Assembly: GCA_001769295.1 (NCBI GenBank)
Contig: MEOR01000053.1
Coordinates: 1 to 40,645 of the forward strand
Origin: Bacteroidetes bacterium GWF2_49_14
GTDB taxonomy: Bacteria > Bacteroidota > Bacteroidia > Bacteroidales > UBA12481
DNA: 40,645 nucleotides
Reading direction: 5' to 3'
Part shown: positions 16,247 to 26,050 of the stretch, piece after piece
Layout of the letters: each line of letters opens with the position of its first letter
How positions within the stretch are numbered: the stretch's first letter is position 1
Program-made: the position numbers and the translations under genes
The notes under the pieces: generated by a model
The model's database searches: none
Told to the model about the DNA's origin: nothing
Seen by the model: only the letters and a program-made list of their open reading frames with translations

Positions 16247-18493
16247 TTATTTCACCACGAGCTTGATCACCTGGTTATTGGCTTTAAGGAAGTACATTCC
16301 TTTAGCAAAATGAGTCAGATCAAGGGTTTCGTTGATCGAAAGGACATGCCCGAACTGTTTTTGGTAAACAACCTGACCTTGCAGGCTGGTGACCGAGACA
16401 GACAGGTTGGCTGCATCCGGGTTGGAAATGTTCATGGTGAACAGGCCTTCGCTCGGATTTGGGAACACGTGCATCGAAGCGACAAGTGGTTTTACATCCA
16501 CACCCATGCTGATTCCGTTATTGTAAACATCGGAAAGCATGTTGTAAAAAGTAACCCGGTACGAACGGTTTGCGCCGCCGGATGGGAACTCGGATGTGTT
16601 CCAGTTACCGTTGATCCGGTACTTGTACTCGATATTTTTAAATACATCCAATCCGGGAACGGTTAGCGAATAGATGCCGTCACCATCCGCATCGGTAAGG
16701 TGAGAAGATCCGGTCCAGTTGTTAAACGTACCGGCAATATCGAGGTAATCTCCACCCGCAGGATTAAAGTATCCGTTAGCAATCGGGAGTGTCATATCCA
16801 CGTTGAAAACCACATCTGCAGCGGTTGGGGCACCGGTTGCATTTAGGTTGAGCTGAATCATGGAGAGGTCGGTACCGTTTACGCTCCAGCCTTCACCATC
16901 TATCAGCTTGAAGACTGATTTGTTGGAATTGTATTTGTGAGACAGGTCAGATCCGATTGTAAAGCGGTAGACATTATTGTCAGGTCCGTCACCACCCCCA
17001 TGAAATCCTTGAATAGCAGCAATGTATTGTCCGGGTGTGAGAAATTCCGCTTCCCCGTCTTTTTCCAGTGGCATGGTGATCCATGTATTCAGGTTTTCAG
17101 CTGTTGCCTGATTATAGGCTGCTGCGATGAGTTCAACCCATTCACCGGCTTCTTCATTCCAATAGAAAATAAAGAACTGGAATCCATAACCAATCTGCGT
17201 GCTAGCCTGAGGATTCTCAGCCCGCTGCATAAGGTACACTGAAATGGAGTTAGCTTCCATGGGCTTACTAATGTCATAAACGCATCCCAGGTAGTCGCCG
17301 TCATTGTTCCCCCAGCTTGCCGTACTTGAATAGGCCTCATTAACCCAGTCCCCGATGGAGTATATGCTGTCGGTGATCAGGTAAGTGTCCGAGGCTACAT
17401 TATTTTCCGGAACTCCGTCATTTTGACGCTGCTGGGCGGTCAGAACCATTTTATAATCCCCGTAGCCGTCGGGTATAAAAGGTGTGGTAATATCAACGGT
17501 ATCCCTTTGCAAGGACCATACATCAGTTACTTCCTCCGAATTCTGGTTGTAAACCGATACTCCGTTCTTGAATACCTGGGCATTGAGCTTGCACTCTTCC
17601 TGGTCCTCATATCCTGTATTAATGAAAGCTCCGCGAAAGGTATATCCGCCAAAACCATTAGATCCTGTGAGGCCGTTAGGAATCATGTAAACAAAACCTT
17701 CGTCAAGGTTTTCTGCAGAGATATCCGTGCTTAAAAACCAGGCATCTTCAAGTTGCAATTCATTCCGGTAACCTTCCATGAGCACCAGGTCATCGATGCA
17801 CCAGAAATAGTGGCTGTTGTTATTGAATTGGAACCGGATCCATACATTGGGCATACCACCGGCAACCTCGGATATGTTAACCTCCGGATAGGGATTGATA
17901 CAATACCTGTTTGTGGGAGTCGCATACCGCATGTCAAATGAAGCCCAGTGAACGCCCTCATCGTTGCTGATCAAAATCTTAATGTCAGGGTTGCTTCCAC
18001 AGCATGTTCTGAAATACTGTGACAGCTTTAATATGATCGATGCGCGGTTTGAGCAATTAACGGGAGGCAACTGGAACCACGAATTACCGCCTAATCCCAG
18101 GTTGACTCCGTCAACAAAATTATACTCATCCATGGGCAATACAAAAAAGCCGTCATCTGTTGATTTTGAATAGCGGTGTCCGGGTTCAAAGGTATATCTC
18201 CCCTTGATGCTGTCGCTGCCTGCCCGCCAGGTCCAGTAATGCCCAAGGTCATTTTCATCCTTGATTTGCCAGCCTGCCGGAAGCGTCCATCCTCGTTCGG
18301 CTGTAGGATCCGCAAAGTCGAAAGTTTCAGAGAAGAAAACATCTCCTTCAGCTTTTAACCTTGAATCAGTTGGTGTAACCATCATTTTTTGCTCGGTGGC
18401 ATAGGGTTGATGGCTGACCGCTTGCTTGATCTTCTGGCCATAAGCCAGACTTACCAAAGCAAGTGATACTAGCAAGAGAGTAAATCTTTTCAT
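16247..18493 (-). CDS. T9SS-secreted protein with MAM-like and E-set domains
   Basis: The 748-residue protein has a signal peptide (to about residue 19, Tyr-Gly-Gln), then a choice-of-anchor/MAM-like beta domain (about 50-255, with ETFDF, WTLPAGW and WCIDDLVLMEGYR). A middle region of about 300 residues follows, then an E-set domain like those that bind starch or glycogen (about 555-650, YLDIAGTFNNWTG, DADGDGIYSLTV, YKYRING). The last ~75 residues are a type IX sorting domain (FPNPSEGLFTMNI to FLKANNQVIKLVVK). It should be exported by Sec and released or anchored outside through T9SS. The ligand is unknown. It has its own promoter and terminator and is a paralogue of the next gene. Confidence 0.88.
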   Translation of the reverse strand: MKRFTLLLVSLALVSLAYGQKIKQAVSHQPYATEQKMMVTPTDSRLKAEGDVFFSETFDFADPTAERGWTLPAGWQIKDENDLGHYWTWRAGSDSIKGRYTFEPGHRYSKSTDDGFFVLPMDEYNFVDGVNLGLGGNSWFQLPPVNCSNRASIILKLSQYFRTCCGSNPDIKILISNDEGVHWASFDMRYATPTNRYCINPYPEVNISEVAGGMPNVWIRFQFNNNSHYFWCIDDLVLMEGYRNELQLEDAWFLSTDISAENLDEGFVYMIPNGLTGSNGFGGYTFRGAFINTGYEDQEECKLNAQVFKNGVSVYNQNSEEVTDVWSLQRDTVDITTPFIPDGYGDYKMVLTAQQRQNDGVPENNVASDTYLITDSIYSIGDWVNEAYSSTASWGNNDGDYLGCVYDISKPMEANSISVYLMQRAENPQASTQIGYGFQFFIFYWNEEAGEWVELIAAAYNQATAENLNTWITMPLEKDGEAEFLTPGQYIAAIQGFHGGGDGPDNNVYRFTIGSDLSHKYNSNKSVFKLIDGEGWSVNGTDLSMIQLNLNATGAPTAADVVFNVDMTLPIANGYFNPAGGDYLDIAGTFNNWTGSSHLTDADGDGIYSLTVPGLDVFKNIEYKYRINGNWNTSEFPSGGANRSYRVTFYNMLSDVYNNGISMGVDVKPLVASMHVFPNPSEGLFTMNISNPDAANLSVSVTSLQGQVVYQKQFGHVLSINETLDLTHFAKGMYFLKANNQVIKLVVK

Positions 18494-18535
18494 AAGCGAT
18501 TTAATTTAAATGACAGATAATTCCTTGAATGCTAA

Positions 18536-18566
18536 CCAAAATACTGCTTTTATTTGATCTGATCAA
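18536..18566 (-). promoter_or_regulatory. Promoter of first T9SS gene
   Basis: On the minus strand TTG (18564-18566), 20 bp, then TATTTTGG (18536-18543), one base off the -7 consensus. The leader would be about 35 nt. Confidence 0.4.
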
Positions 18567-18598
18567 CCACAAGTGGGTGTTTTTTATGAATAGATGAG

Positions 18599-18627
18599 AA
18601 AAGGCTGCCAGAAGACGGCAGCCTTTT
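18599..18627 (-). terminator. Terminator of second T9SS gene
   Basis: A perfect 11-bp stem AAAAGGCTGCC/GGCAGCCTTTT with a 7-base loop lies 19 bases after the stop at 18646. Confidence 0.88.
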
Positions 18628-18645
18628 CCGGTAGAGGGGAACAGC

Positions 18646-20874
18646 TTATTCCAGAATCAATTTTGAAACAGCCCCGTTGATTTTCACAAGATAGATGCCT
18701 TTTGCGAAACCCGCAAGATTCAGGCTTTCAGTCTGGCTAAGAACCGATTTATATTCCCTGAAAAACACGGTTTGTCCCTGTAGGGTTGTGATGGTTATGG
18801 CAACATCACTCACCTCTTTGTTGGTGATGGCCAGCGTAACGGATTCCATTGCCGGGTTGGGATACAGGGTAAATTCAGTTGAAAGCCGTGTTTCCGGAAC
18901 GCCAAGAACGCTGATGCCATTGTTATAATTATCGTTGAGGATGGTGTAATACCGGACCATGGCTTCACGGTTCGGACCTCCGTTGGGGAATTCACCGATC
19001 GTCCAGCTGCCATTGATTCGATACTTGTATTCGATCTCTTTGAAGGCAGGAATATTGTTCAGGGCAATCGAATAGATTCCGTCACCGTCGGTATCCGAAA
19101 GATGATCAGATCCGGCCCAGTTGTTAAACGTGCCGGCAACATCGACAAAATCGGTAGCGGGGTTCATGGATCCTTTCTGGATCTGCTTATTCATGTTTAC
19201 GTTAAAAACGACGGTTCCGGTTGAGGGTCCTCCTGTTTCCTTGATATTCATCCGGATCATGTTCAGCTTTCCGCCGCATTCGATCCATTCACCGGATTCG
19301 ATCCAGGCCTGGAGGGTTTTTCCGGAAGGGGTATTGTAGGTTTTGTCGTATCCGATGGAGAAGCGGAACTGACCGTTATTGGCGTGGGATCCGCCGTAAT
19401 GCCAGGTTTGAATTGCAGCAACGTACTGTCCCGGTTCCAGGAATTCCGATTCCCCATCCTTGTCCAGTTCCACTGTAAGCCATTCGTCCAGATCAGAAGC
19501 GCCAATCTGATAGACACCGGAAGATAGCCTTGGAATATATCCTTCCTCGGTAATCTTGTAGATCCAGAACTGGCATTCAAAACCCGGACGGGTGCCGGCA
19601 CCCGGACGGTCAATCCGTTGAGTTATCAGGGCGCTCAGGCTGTTGACTTCAACCGGGGCGGTAATCTTATACACGGTCCCCAGCAAATCACCATCGCTGT
19701 TTCCTCCTGCTGCCCAGCCAGCTGTACTCTGCTGATCCTCATTCAGGTCATCACAGCGTGAATAGATGCTGTCGGAGACGGTCAGGTAAAATGCCCGGCT
19801 GTTGTTGCCAGGTACCTGTTCATCCATATCGGACACAGCGTTATAAACGAGGTGGTAATCGCCAAACCCATCGGGCTGGAAAGGCTGGTCCGCCAGTTCA
19901 ACCGTATCCCTCTCAAGGGTCCAGATATCGGACTTAGCTGAGGTAGCAGAGAAGACCTGGCTTCCGGCCTTGTTAATATTCACCTGCAGGGCAACTCCCT
20001 CCTGGTCATTGATGCCCTGGTTCAGAAATGCAGCCCTGAAGGTTTGCTTTCCAAAGTCGGACCCGGGGATAAATTTGTAAGGGATGTAAGGCATGAAGCC
20101 TTCCTCATCTTCAGGATCCCCATTGGACATGTATGCCCAGCTTCCTTCCAGGACCAGCTCATTATGGTAGGCTTCTGTCAGCCGGAGGTCATCGATGGCC
20201 CAGAAATAGTTGCGGGCCAGAGAGTATTGGAAACGGATGAGAATCTTGGGCATACCGGCGGCAACATCGGAAATATTGATTTCCACATCATTCTTCAGGG
20301 CCCAGTCATTCACCCGGGTGCCAAACCTGCAATCATAGGCAGCCCAGTGAACGCCGTCATCATTTGAGATCAGCATGGATATGACATAGGCGTTATCGCA
20401 GCAGGTGCGAAACTGCTGGTAAAACTTGACCAATACCGATGATTTCGATGAACAGTCGATCGGCGCCAGCTGGATGAATGCATCCACATTATTAAGCGTC
20501 TGCACATTGTCGCGATAATTATAGGCATCGGAAGGAAGAATAAGCCACCCATCCTCAGGGGTGTAAGAGTCAATGCCCGGCAGTTTGGTATAGTACCCGA
20601 GGATACTGTCCTTCGACCAGATCCAGAAGTTGCCGAATTCGGTGTTGTCCTGGGAAACCCATCCTTCGGGCCACGACCATCCGCGTGGATTAGAGGGATC
20701 GGCGAAGTTAAAGGTGGTTGACCAGAACACATCCCCGTCTCCTTTAAGGTTTTTTGTGAGTTCGTTTTGGGAGGGTGCCTGTTTGTCAAAAGCAGCTGCC
20801 GTGATTCCCGGTTTTTGTGCTGTAATCAGCAACGGTACCAGAATTAGAAAAAGTACCAGAGTAAGTTTTTTCAT
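18646..20874 (-). CDS. T9SS-secreted protein, paralogue of the neighbour
   Basis: The start at 20874 (MKKLTLVLFL) is fixed by a strong AGGAGG six bases upstream, unusual in this phylum, and gives 742 residues with a signal peptide. The domain order equals that of the neighbour: MAM-like domain (WSTTFNF, GWSWPEGW, FWAIDDLRLTEAYHNE), middle region (GDLLGTVYKI, PGQYVAAIQTWH), E-set domain (FVDVAGTFNNWAG, DTDGDGIYSI, YKYRING) and a T9SS tail (LYPNPAMESVTLAI to GIYLVKINGAVSKLILE). The genes arose by tandem duplication, with the E-set core nearly the same and the rest well diverged. Function is unknown; substrate or surface binding is likely. Confidence 0.88.
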   Translation of the reverse strand: MKKLTLVLFLILVPLLITAQKPGITAAAFDKQAPSQNELTKNLKGDGDVFWSTTFNFADPSNPRGWSWPEGWVSQDNTEFGNFWIWSKDSILGYYTKLPGIDSYTPEDGWLILPSDAYNYRDNVQTLNNVDAFIQLAPIDCSSKSSVLVKFYQQFRTCCDNAYVISMLISNDDGVHWAAYDCRFGTRVNDWALKNDVEINISDVAAGMPKILIRFQYSLARNYFWAIDDLRLTEAYHNELVLEGSWAYMSNGDPEDEEGFMPYIPYKFIPGSDFGKQTFRAAFLNQGINDQEGVALQVNINKAGSQVFSATSAKSDIWTLERDTVELADQPFQPDGFGDYHLVYNAVSDMDEQVPGNNSRAFYLTVSDSIYSRCDDLNEDQQSTAGWAAGGNSDGDLLGTVYKITAPVEVNSLSALITQRIDRPGAGTRPGFECQFWIYKITEEGYIPRLSSGVYQIGASDLDEWLTVELDKDGESEFLEPGQYVAAIQTWHYGGSHANNGQFRFSIGYDKTYNTPSGKTLQAWIESGEWIECGGKLNMIRMNIKETGGPSTGTVVFNVNMNKQIQKGSMNPATDFVDVAGTFNNWAGSDHLSDTDGDGIYSIALNNIPAFKEIEYKYRINGSWTIGEFPNGGPNREAMVRYYTILNDNYNNGISVLGVPETRLSTEFTLYPNPAMESVTLAITNKEVSDVAITITTLQGQTVFFREYKSVLSQTESLNLAGFAKGIYLVKINGAVSKLILE

Positions 20875-20925
20875 AAATACCTCCTGATTAGAAATTATCA
20901 AAAAAAATTCGGGGGATCGGCATGT

Positions 20926-20958
20926 TGAAATTACCGATAAATGCGTAGAAATTCCAAA
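20926..20958 (-). promoter_or_regulatory. Possible promoter of second T9SS gene
   Basis: On the minus strand TTTG (20955-20958), 21 bp, then TAATTTCA (20926-20933), the same -7 variant as in the sdh promoter. Confidence 0.4.
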
Positions 20959-21031
20959 TAAATGGGATTTTTTTACGAATAGGAGAATAATATTTTTGTA
21001 ACCGGGTTAAATACTTTGTAAGTGTGGTAAC

Positions 21032-21793
21032 TCAGGTTGTACGGGCATGGCCTTTCATTCGCAGAATGAACTCTTTTTTCTTTCTCTCGCTGACGTCAAC
21101 CTGGGTGCCATCCTCAAAAACGATGTAACCCCCTCGCCCGGAAATGTACTTTTTCACATATTCCAGGTTAATAAGATGCTTGCTGTGAACCCTTACAAAA
21201 CTCAGGTCGGCAAGCAGCCGTTCGAAATTGTTAAGGGTCTTGGAAGTGATAATCCGCTGACCTCCCTTAATATAAAACGTGGTGTAGCTGCCATTGGCTT
21301 CGCAGCGAACGATATCGGCAATCTTGTAAACGTCAAACCCATCCATGGAGGAGAGGATGATCCGTTCGTTGTGGTTGTTCAGGCTGTCTTTCAGCACGGC
21401 AACCCGATCGCCGAAACTCTCTTCTTTCCGGATCTTCTCAAACCTTTCTACTGCCTGCTGAAGTTTTTCGGCACTGATAGGTTTCAGCAGATAGTCGAGG
21501 GCCGAAAAATCGAAGGCTTTGAGTGCATATTGGTCATAGGCAGTAGTAAAAACAACCTCAAATCCGGAATGACCCACCTCTTCAAGGACTTCAAACCCTT
21601 GTCCGTCAGGCAGGGCGATGTCGAGAAAAACAAGTTCCGGCTTCAGGTTGTCAATCAGCTCTATTGCCGAAGCCACGGTCTGAGCGGATCCGATAACCTG
21701 CACGTCGGGGCAATATTTCTGCAGAAGAATAGCCAGTGCTTCCAGGCTGTTATCTTCATCGTCCACGATGATGGCTTGTATGAGGCTGGACAT
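21032..21793 (-). CDS. LytTR family response regulator
   Basis: The 253-residue protein has a receiver domain (about 1-125) with acidic pocket VDDED, phospho-acceptor Asp in LVFLDIALPDG, switch Thr in VVFTTAY and Lys in YLLKPI. A LytTR DNA-binding domain (about 145-250) follows, with FVRVHSKHLINLEYVKKY and GGYIVFEDGTQVDVSERKKKEF. Such regulators are phosphorylated by LytS-type membrane histidine kinases and control cell-surface or peptide-signalling genes. No kinase is nearby, so it is an orphan here. It is downstream of dxs on the same strand. Confidence 0.92.
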   Translation of the reverse strand: MSSLIQAIIVDDEDNSLEALAILLQKYCPDVQVIGSAQTVASAIELIDNLKPELVFLDIALPDGQGFEVLEEVGHSGFEVVFTTAYDQYALKAFDFSALDYLLKPISAEKLQQAVERFEKIRKEESFGDRVAVLKDSLNNHNERIILSSMDGFDVYKIADIVRCEANGSYTTFYIKGGQRIITSKTLNNFERLLADLSFVRVHSKHLINLEYVKKYISGRGGYIVFEDGTQVDVSERKKKEFILRMKGHARTT

Positions 21794-21861
21794 AACGGTA
21801 ACGGGTTAAGTTTAATATAAAAGTACGATGAATTTCGGAAAGATAAAACCGGGGAAGTTTT

Positions 21862-23766
21862 TTATACTTTCCTCATCATACGGGAAATGGTTCTGAAAAT
21901 TCCGTCCGGATCAAATCCGCATTCTTTATAGAGTTGTCTTTGTGTGCCCTGTTCGATAAATTCATCCGGGATACCGAGCATCTGAATATTTGCCCTGTAT
22001 CCGTGGAGGGCGCTGAATTCAGCTATGGCGCTGCCAAACCCTCCGATGATGGAATTGTCTTCCACCGTCAGGATTTGAGGAAATTTACTGAAGATTTCGT
22101 GAAGCAGTTCTTCATCGAGCGGTTTTACAAAACGCATGTCATAGTGGGCGGGTACCAGACCCTCTTTTTTAGCGCCCGCAATTGCTTTAACCACGAGATT
22201 TCCCGGGTGTCCGATGCTTAAAACGGCCAGACCTGTGCCTTCACTGATCAGCCGGCCTTTACCCACGCGAATCTCGGCGAAGGGACGACGCCAGTCGGGA
22301 AGAACCCCCTGGCCGCGAGGATAGCGAATAACGAACGGGCCGTGATTGTCAAGCTGGGCGGTGTACATCAGGTTTCTGAGTTCCTCCTCGTTCATCGGGG
22401 CCGAAACGATCAGATTAGGGATCAGCCGCATGTAGGAGAGATCGAAACTGCCGTGATGTGTGGGCCCATCGGTTCCAACAAGACCTCCCCGGTCAAGGCA
22501 GAATACCACCTGAAGTTTCTGCAGGGCGACATCATGGATAACCTGGTCATAGGCCCTCTGCATGAAGGAGGAGTAGATATTGCAAAAAGGGATACACCCC
22601 TGGGTGGCCAGCCCGGCTGAAAAGGTTACGGCATGCTGTTCGGCAATTCCCACATCAAAGGTCCTGTCCGGCATCTTTTCCATCATGTAGGTAAGGGAGG
22701 ATCCCGTTGGCATTGCCGGAGTTATCCCCATGATCCGCTCATTCTGTTCGGCAAGTTCAAGGAGGGTTAGTCCAAAAACATCCTGATATTTAGGCGGAAA
22801 TCCCGGAGTCTCTTCCCGGATGATTTCACCGGTGAGCTTGTTAAATTTACCGGGAGCATGGTAGGCGGTCTGGTGGAGCTCCGCCTGTTCAAATCCCTTA
22901 CCTTTTTTTGTCAGGATATGAAGAACCTTGGGCCCCTCGATGTTGCGCATGTCCCCCAGAATTTTAACCAGGTGGATCACATCATGCCCGTCAAGGGGCC
23001 CAAAATATCTGAAATTCAAGGCTTCGAACAGGTTACTCTGCTTGAGTATCATGTGTTTAATCGCATTCTCGAGGGTTTGAGCCATCCTGCGCGTGTCAGG
23101 CCCGATCTTGCTTAACACGCCGAGAATTTTCCAGGTTTCATCCTTAAACCGGTTCCAGGTCCGGGAGGTGGTGATGTCCATCAGATAATCGCTGATCGCC
23201 CCACGATTGGGGTCAATGGCCATATTGTTGTCATTCAGGATTACCAGAATGTTTGACCGTTCTAATCCGGCATTGTTAAGAGCTTCGAAGGCCATGCCTC
23301 CTGTGAGGGCGCCATCGCCGATCACAGCCACAGTTCTACGGTCATGTTCGCCTTTCCGGTTTGCCGCCACGGCCATGCCGAGGGCGGCGGAGATGGATGT
23401 TGAGGAGTGTCCGGTTCCGAATGAGTCAAAGGGACTTTCAGAAATTTTAGGAAAACCGCTGATTCCCTTGAATTTGCGGTTCGTGTTAAACACATCCCGG
23501 CGGCCTGTCAGGATTTTATGGCCGTACGCCTGATGACCGACATCCCAGACGATCTGATCATAGGGCGTATTATAAACGTAGTGGAGTGCAACCGTGAGTT
23601 CAACAACGCCTAGGCTGGCGCCGAAGTGGCCGGGATTGCAGGAAACCTCATCGATGATGAAATTCCTCAACTCGGTGCAAACGTGCAGTAAATCGACCTC
23701 TTTGAGCTTTTTAAGGTCGGCAGGACTATTTATGGCATTCAGTAGGGTGAATTTGTTTTCTTCCAT
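21862..23766 (-). CDS. dxs: 1-deoxy-D-xylulose-5-phosphate synthase
   Basis: The 634-residue enzyme makes DXP from pyruvate and glyceraldehyde-3-phosphate, the first step of the MEP route to isoprenoids (also feeding thiamine and pyridoxal in some bacteria). The thiamine diphosphate site is visible as [18 protein letters not shown] and [10 protein letters not shown]. The substrate-site His is in [13 protein letters not shown], and the central domain carries [15 protein letters not shown] and [15 protein letters not shown]. Length is normal. It begins 23 bases after frr and may be read with pyrH and frr. Confidence 0.96.
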   Translation of the reverse strand: MEENKFTLLNAINSPADLKKLKEVDLLHVCTELRNFIIDEVSCNPGHFGASLGVVELTVALHYVYNTPYDQIVWDVGHQAYGHKILTGRRDVFNTNRKFKGISGFPKISESPFDSFGTGHSSTSISAALGMAVAANRKGEHDRRTVAVIGDGALTGGMAFEALNNAGLERSNILVILNDNNMAIDPNRGAISDYLMDITTSRTWNRFKDETWKILGVLSKIGPDTRRMAQTLENAIKHMILKQSNLFEALNFRYFGPLDGHDVIHLVKILGDMRNIEGPKVLHILTKKGKGFEQAELHQTAYHAPGKFNKLTGEIIREETPGFPPKYQDVFGLTLLELAEQNERIMGITPAMPTGSSLTYMMEKMPDRTFDVGIAEQHAVTFSAGLATQGCIPFCNIYSSFMQRAYDQVIHDVALQKLQVVFCLDRGGLVGTDGPTHHGSFDLSYMRLIPNLIVSAPMNEEELRNLMYTAQLDNHGPFVIRYPRGQGVLPDWRRPFAEIRVGKGRLISEGTGLAVLSIGHPGNLVVKAIAGAKKEGLVPAHYDMRFVKPLDEELLHEIFSKFPQILTVEDNSIIGGFGSAIAEFSALHGYRANIQMLGIPDEFIEQGTQRQLYKECGFDPDGIFRTISRMMRKV

Positions 23767-23789
23767 ATTTTCCCGGCGGAAGAAGGACG

Positions 23790-24353
23790 TTAGATCGTCA
23801 TAATGTCCTTTTCTTTTGCTGCGAGTTTTTCGTCGATTTGTCGGATATATTTATCGGTCATCTCCTGGACGAGATCTTCAGCATCTTTTTCAGCATCTTC
23901 AGAGAGGCCGTCCTTGATTAATTTTTTGAGCTGGTCATTGCCTTCGCGACGGTTATTACGGACTCCCACGCGGGCATTCTCCCCTTCGGTTTTCACCCGT
24001 TTAACCAGGTCGCGCCTACGGTCTTCGGTCAGCATCGGAACGTTTATGCGGATGATTTCACCGTTATTCATTGGGGTAAGGCCCAGGTTTGCAGCCAGGA
24101 TTGATTTTTCGATCTGGTCGATCATGTTTTTTTCCCAGGGCTGAATGGCAAGGGTGCGTGGATCCGGTGTATTGATGTTGGAGATCTGCTGAAGCGGTGT
24201 GGGATTACCGTAGTAATTTACCATAATGCCATCGAGCATGTGAACATTGGCGCGCCCTGCCCTGATTTTGGACAGCTCATTGTCGAGATGCTTCAGGGAG
24301 CGCTGCATTTTTTCCTCGGTATCTTCAAGGATGAGTTCAACTTCTTCGTTCAT
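23790..24353 (-). CDS. frr: Ribosome recycling factor
   Basis: The 187-residue protein matches RRF, which with EF-G splits the post-termination ribosome. Signature stretches are the helical hairpin [23 protein letters not shown], the segment TPLQQISNI with IQPWEKNMI, and the Arg-rich [19 protein letters not shown]. It lies between pyrH and dxs on the same strand; pyrH-frr adjacency is widely conserved. Confidence 0.97.
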   Translation of the reverse strand: MNEEVELILEDTEEKMQRSLKHLDNELSKIRAGRANVHMLDGIMVNYYGNPTPLQQISNINTPDPRTLAIQPWEKNMIDQIEKSILAANLGLTPMNNGEIIRINVPMLTEDRRRDLVKRVKTEGENARVGVRNNRREGNDQLKKLIKDGLSEDAEKDAEDLVQEMTDKYIRQIDEKLAAKEKDIMTI

Positions 24354-24402
24354 CGCAAATTCAATTTAACATTCAAGGAGTGCAAAATTATCTATTTGCT
24401 GG

Positions 24403-25113
24403 CTAAATATGGACGACCGTACCGATTTTTTCTCCTGAGAGCAATCTTTTCAGGTTATCCGGCTGGTTCATGTCAAAGACGATTACGGGGAGGTTGTTTT
24501 CCTTGCAGAGGGTAAAGGCTGTCTGATCCATAATTTTGAGATTCAGGTTTATAGCCTCGTCAAAAGTGAGGGATTCATACCGGACTGCCGACTTGTCCTT
24601 TTCCGGATCGCTGGAATAGACCCCATCGACACGGGTGCCCTTGATCAGGACTTCAGCGTCGATTTCGACACCCCGGAGTGCTGCCGTTGTGTCGGTGGTG
24701 AAGAACGGATTACCGGTACCACCCGAGAAAATGCAGATTTCACCTGAGGTCAGTGCCTGGTTGACCTTATCCCGGTTCCAGTATTCTGCCACCGGTTCCA
24801 TCCGTATCGAGGTAAACAGGCGTGAAGGAACCTTTACCTTTGAAAATGCGGATTGAAGGGAGAGCCCGTTAATTACGGTTGCCAACATGCCCATATAATC
24901 GCCTTTCACGCGGTCGTAGCCGGCGCGGGCACCCGAGAGCCCCCTGAAAATATTTCCACCGCCGATCACAAGGCCGGTTTCAATTCCCATTTGCCGGATT
25001 TCGGCAACCTGGGCGGCGAAGCTTTCCAGCTTAATGATATCGATGCCATGGCTCGATTGGCCAAGCAGGGATTCTCCTGAGAGCTTGAGGAGAATTCTTT
25101 TATATGTTTTCAT
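24403..25113 (-). CDS. pyrH: UMP kinase
   Basis: The start at 25113 (MKTYKRILLKLSGESL) gives 236 residues, the usual size; an earlier in-frame start would read through the tsf terminator. The amino-acid kinase fold shows KLSGESL, VIGGGNIFRG, the UMP site around YMGMLATVINGL, and FSGGTGNPFFTTDTTAALR. It phosphorylates UMP to UDP in pyrimidine synthesis. It follows tsf but a terminator separates the two genes. Confidence 0.96.
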   Translation of the reverse strand: MKTYKRILLKLSGESLLGQSSHGIDIIKLESFAAQVAEIRQMGIETGLVIGGGNIFRGLSGARAGYDRVKGDYMGMLATVINGLSLQSAFSKVKVPSRLFTSIRMEPVAEYWNRDKVNQALTSGEICIFSGGTGNPFFTTDTTAALRGVEIDAEVLIKGTRVDGVYSSDPEKDKSAVRYESLTFDEAINLNLKIMDQTAFTLCKENNLPVIVFDMNQPDNLKRLLSGEKIGTVVHI

Positions 25114-25144
25114 GATTGAGGGTATATAATCCGAAAGATAACAA

Positions 25145-25170
25145 AAAATCCCGGTGGATGCCGGGATTTT
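25145..25170 (-). terminator. Terminator after tsf
   Basis: The stem AAAATCCCGG/CCGGGATTTT with a 6-base loop is followed on the minus strand by T-rich sequence. It lies 31 bases past the tsf stop, so it closes the rplM-tsf unit. Confidence 0.82.
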
Positions 25171-25201
25171 GGGGTATCGGAATTGAATCCTGATGGATTG
25201 C

Positions 25202-26032
25202 TTAGTCATTAAGCGTAAAGCGGACAAAACCCAGGACGGTGAGGTCCTTTTCAGTGTGGCTCAGGTAATCAGCGACGGTAATTTTGTGATCCTTAATGAA
25301 ATCCTGGCTCAGCAGGGTGTTTTCCTTAAAGAACCGCATAAGTTTACCCTGTGCGATCTTGTCAACGATGTTTTCGGCCTTGCCTTCCTCGATGGCCTGG
25401 GCCCGGCCGATCTCCAGTTCCTTGTCGATGATGTTCTGGGGAACGCTGTCTTTGCTTACGGAAACGGGCTTCATGGCAGCGACCTGCATGGCAACGTCTT
25501 TTCCGACCTGAATGTCAGCAATCTTTTTGTTGAGGCTGACCAGGGTGGCGAGGCGGTTGCCGGGATGAATGTAAGGAATGACCTGGGGTGACTCAAGGCA
25601 TTTGAAGAAGGAGAGGTCAACCTTCTCACCGGTAACCCCGGTCAGGTTGATGACTTCACTCTCGATTGTATGTCCGCCGAGGGTCAGTTGCTTAACCTGA
25701 TCCAGTGATGTTGCTTTGGCTGCAATGGCAGCGTCAGCAATCTGAAACGCTTTTTTTATGAAGTCTTCGTTCTTGGCAACAAAGTCGGTTTCGCAGTTTA
25801 GCACGATAACGACGCCAAAAGTATGGTCGTCATTAGTTTTAGCGATAACGGCGCCCTCAGTGGCTTCACGGTCGGCACGCTTTGATGCGATTTTTTGTCC
25901 TTTTTTCCTGAGAATATCGATAGCCAGGTCAAAATCACCATTGGTTTCCGAGAGGGCCTGCTTGCAGTCCATCATACCGGCACCGGTCATTTGACGCAGT
26001 TTGGCTACGTCAGCAGCTTTAATTTCAGCCAT
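25202..26032 (-). CDS. tsf: Elongation factor Ts
   Basis: The 276-residue guanine-nucleotide exchange factor regenerates EF-Tu-GTP. The UBA-like N-terminus (VAKLRQMTGAGMMDCKQALSE) and the core signature NCETDFVAKNEDF are present, and a C-terminal SQDFIKDHKITVADYL motif follows. It starts 18 bases after rpsB on the same strand, the conserved order. Confidence 0.97.
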   Translation of the reverse strand: MAEIKAADVAKLRQMTGAGMMDCKQALSETNGDFDLAIDILRKKGQKIASKRADREATEGAVIAKTNDDHTFGVVIVLNCETDFVAKNEDFIKKAFQIADAAIAAKATSLDQVKQLTLGGHTIESEVINLTGVTGEKVDLSFFKCLESPQVIPYIHPGNRLATLVSLNKKIADIQVGKDVAMQVAAMKPVSVSKDSVPQNIIDKELEIGRAQAIEEGKAENIVDKIAQGKLMRFFKENTLLSQDFIKDHKITVADYLSHTEKDLTVLGFVRFTLND

Positions 26033-26050
26033 GATGTTTTATTTTTTGAG

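Noticed and set aside
15929-16666. Plus-strand frame across tRNA-Leu and the hexamer array
   Set aside because: It reads through a tRNA, a terminator and simple repeats, giving a Gly/Cys/Glu repeat; not a gene.
20875-21031. Small gene or riboswitch before the second T9SS gene
   Set aside because: Only a promoter-like pair and a Shine-Dalgarno site are seen; no conserved riboswitch core or open frame.
21047-21820. 257-codon plus-strand open frame
   Set aside because: Fully antisense to the LytTR regulator gene, which has all receiver and LytTR motifs.
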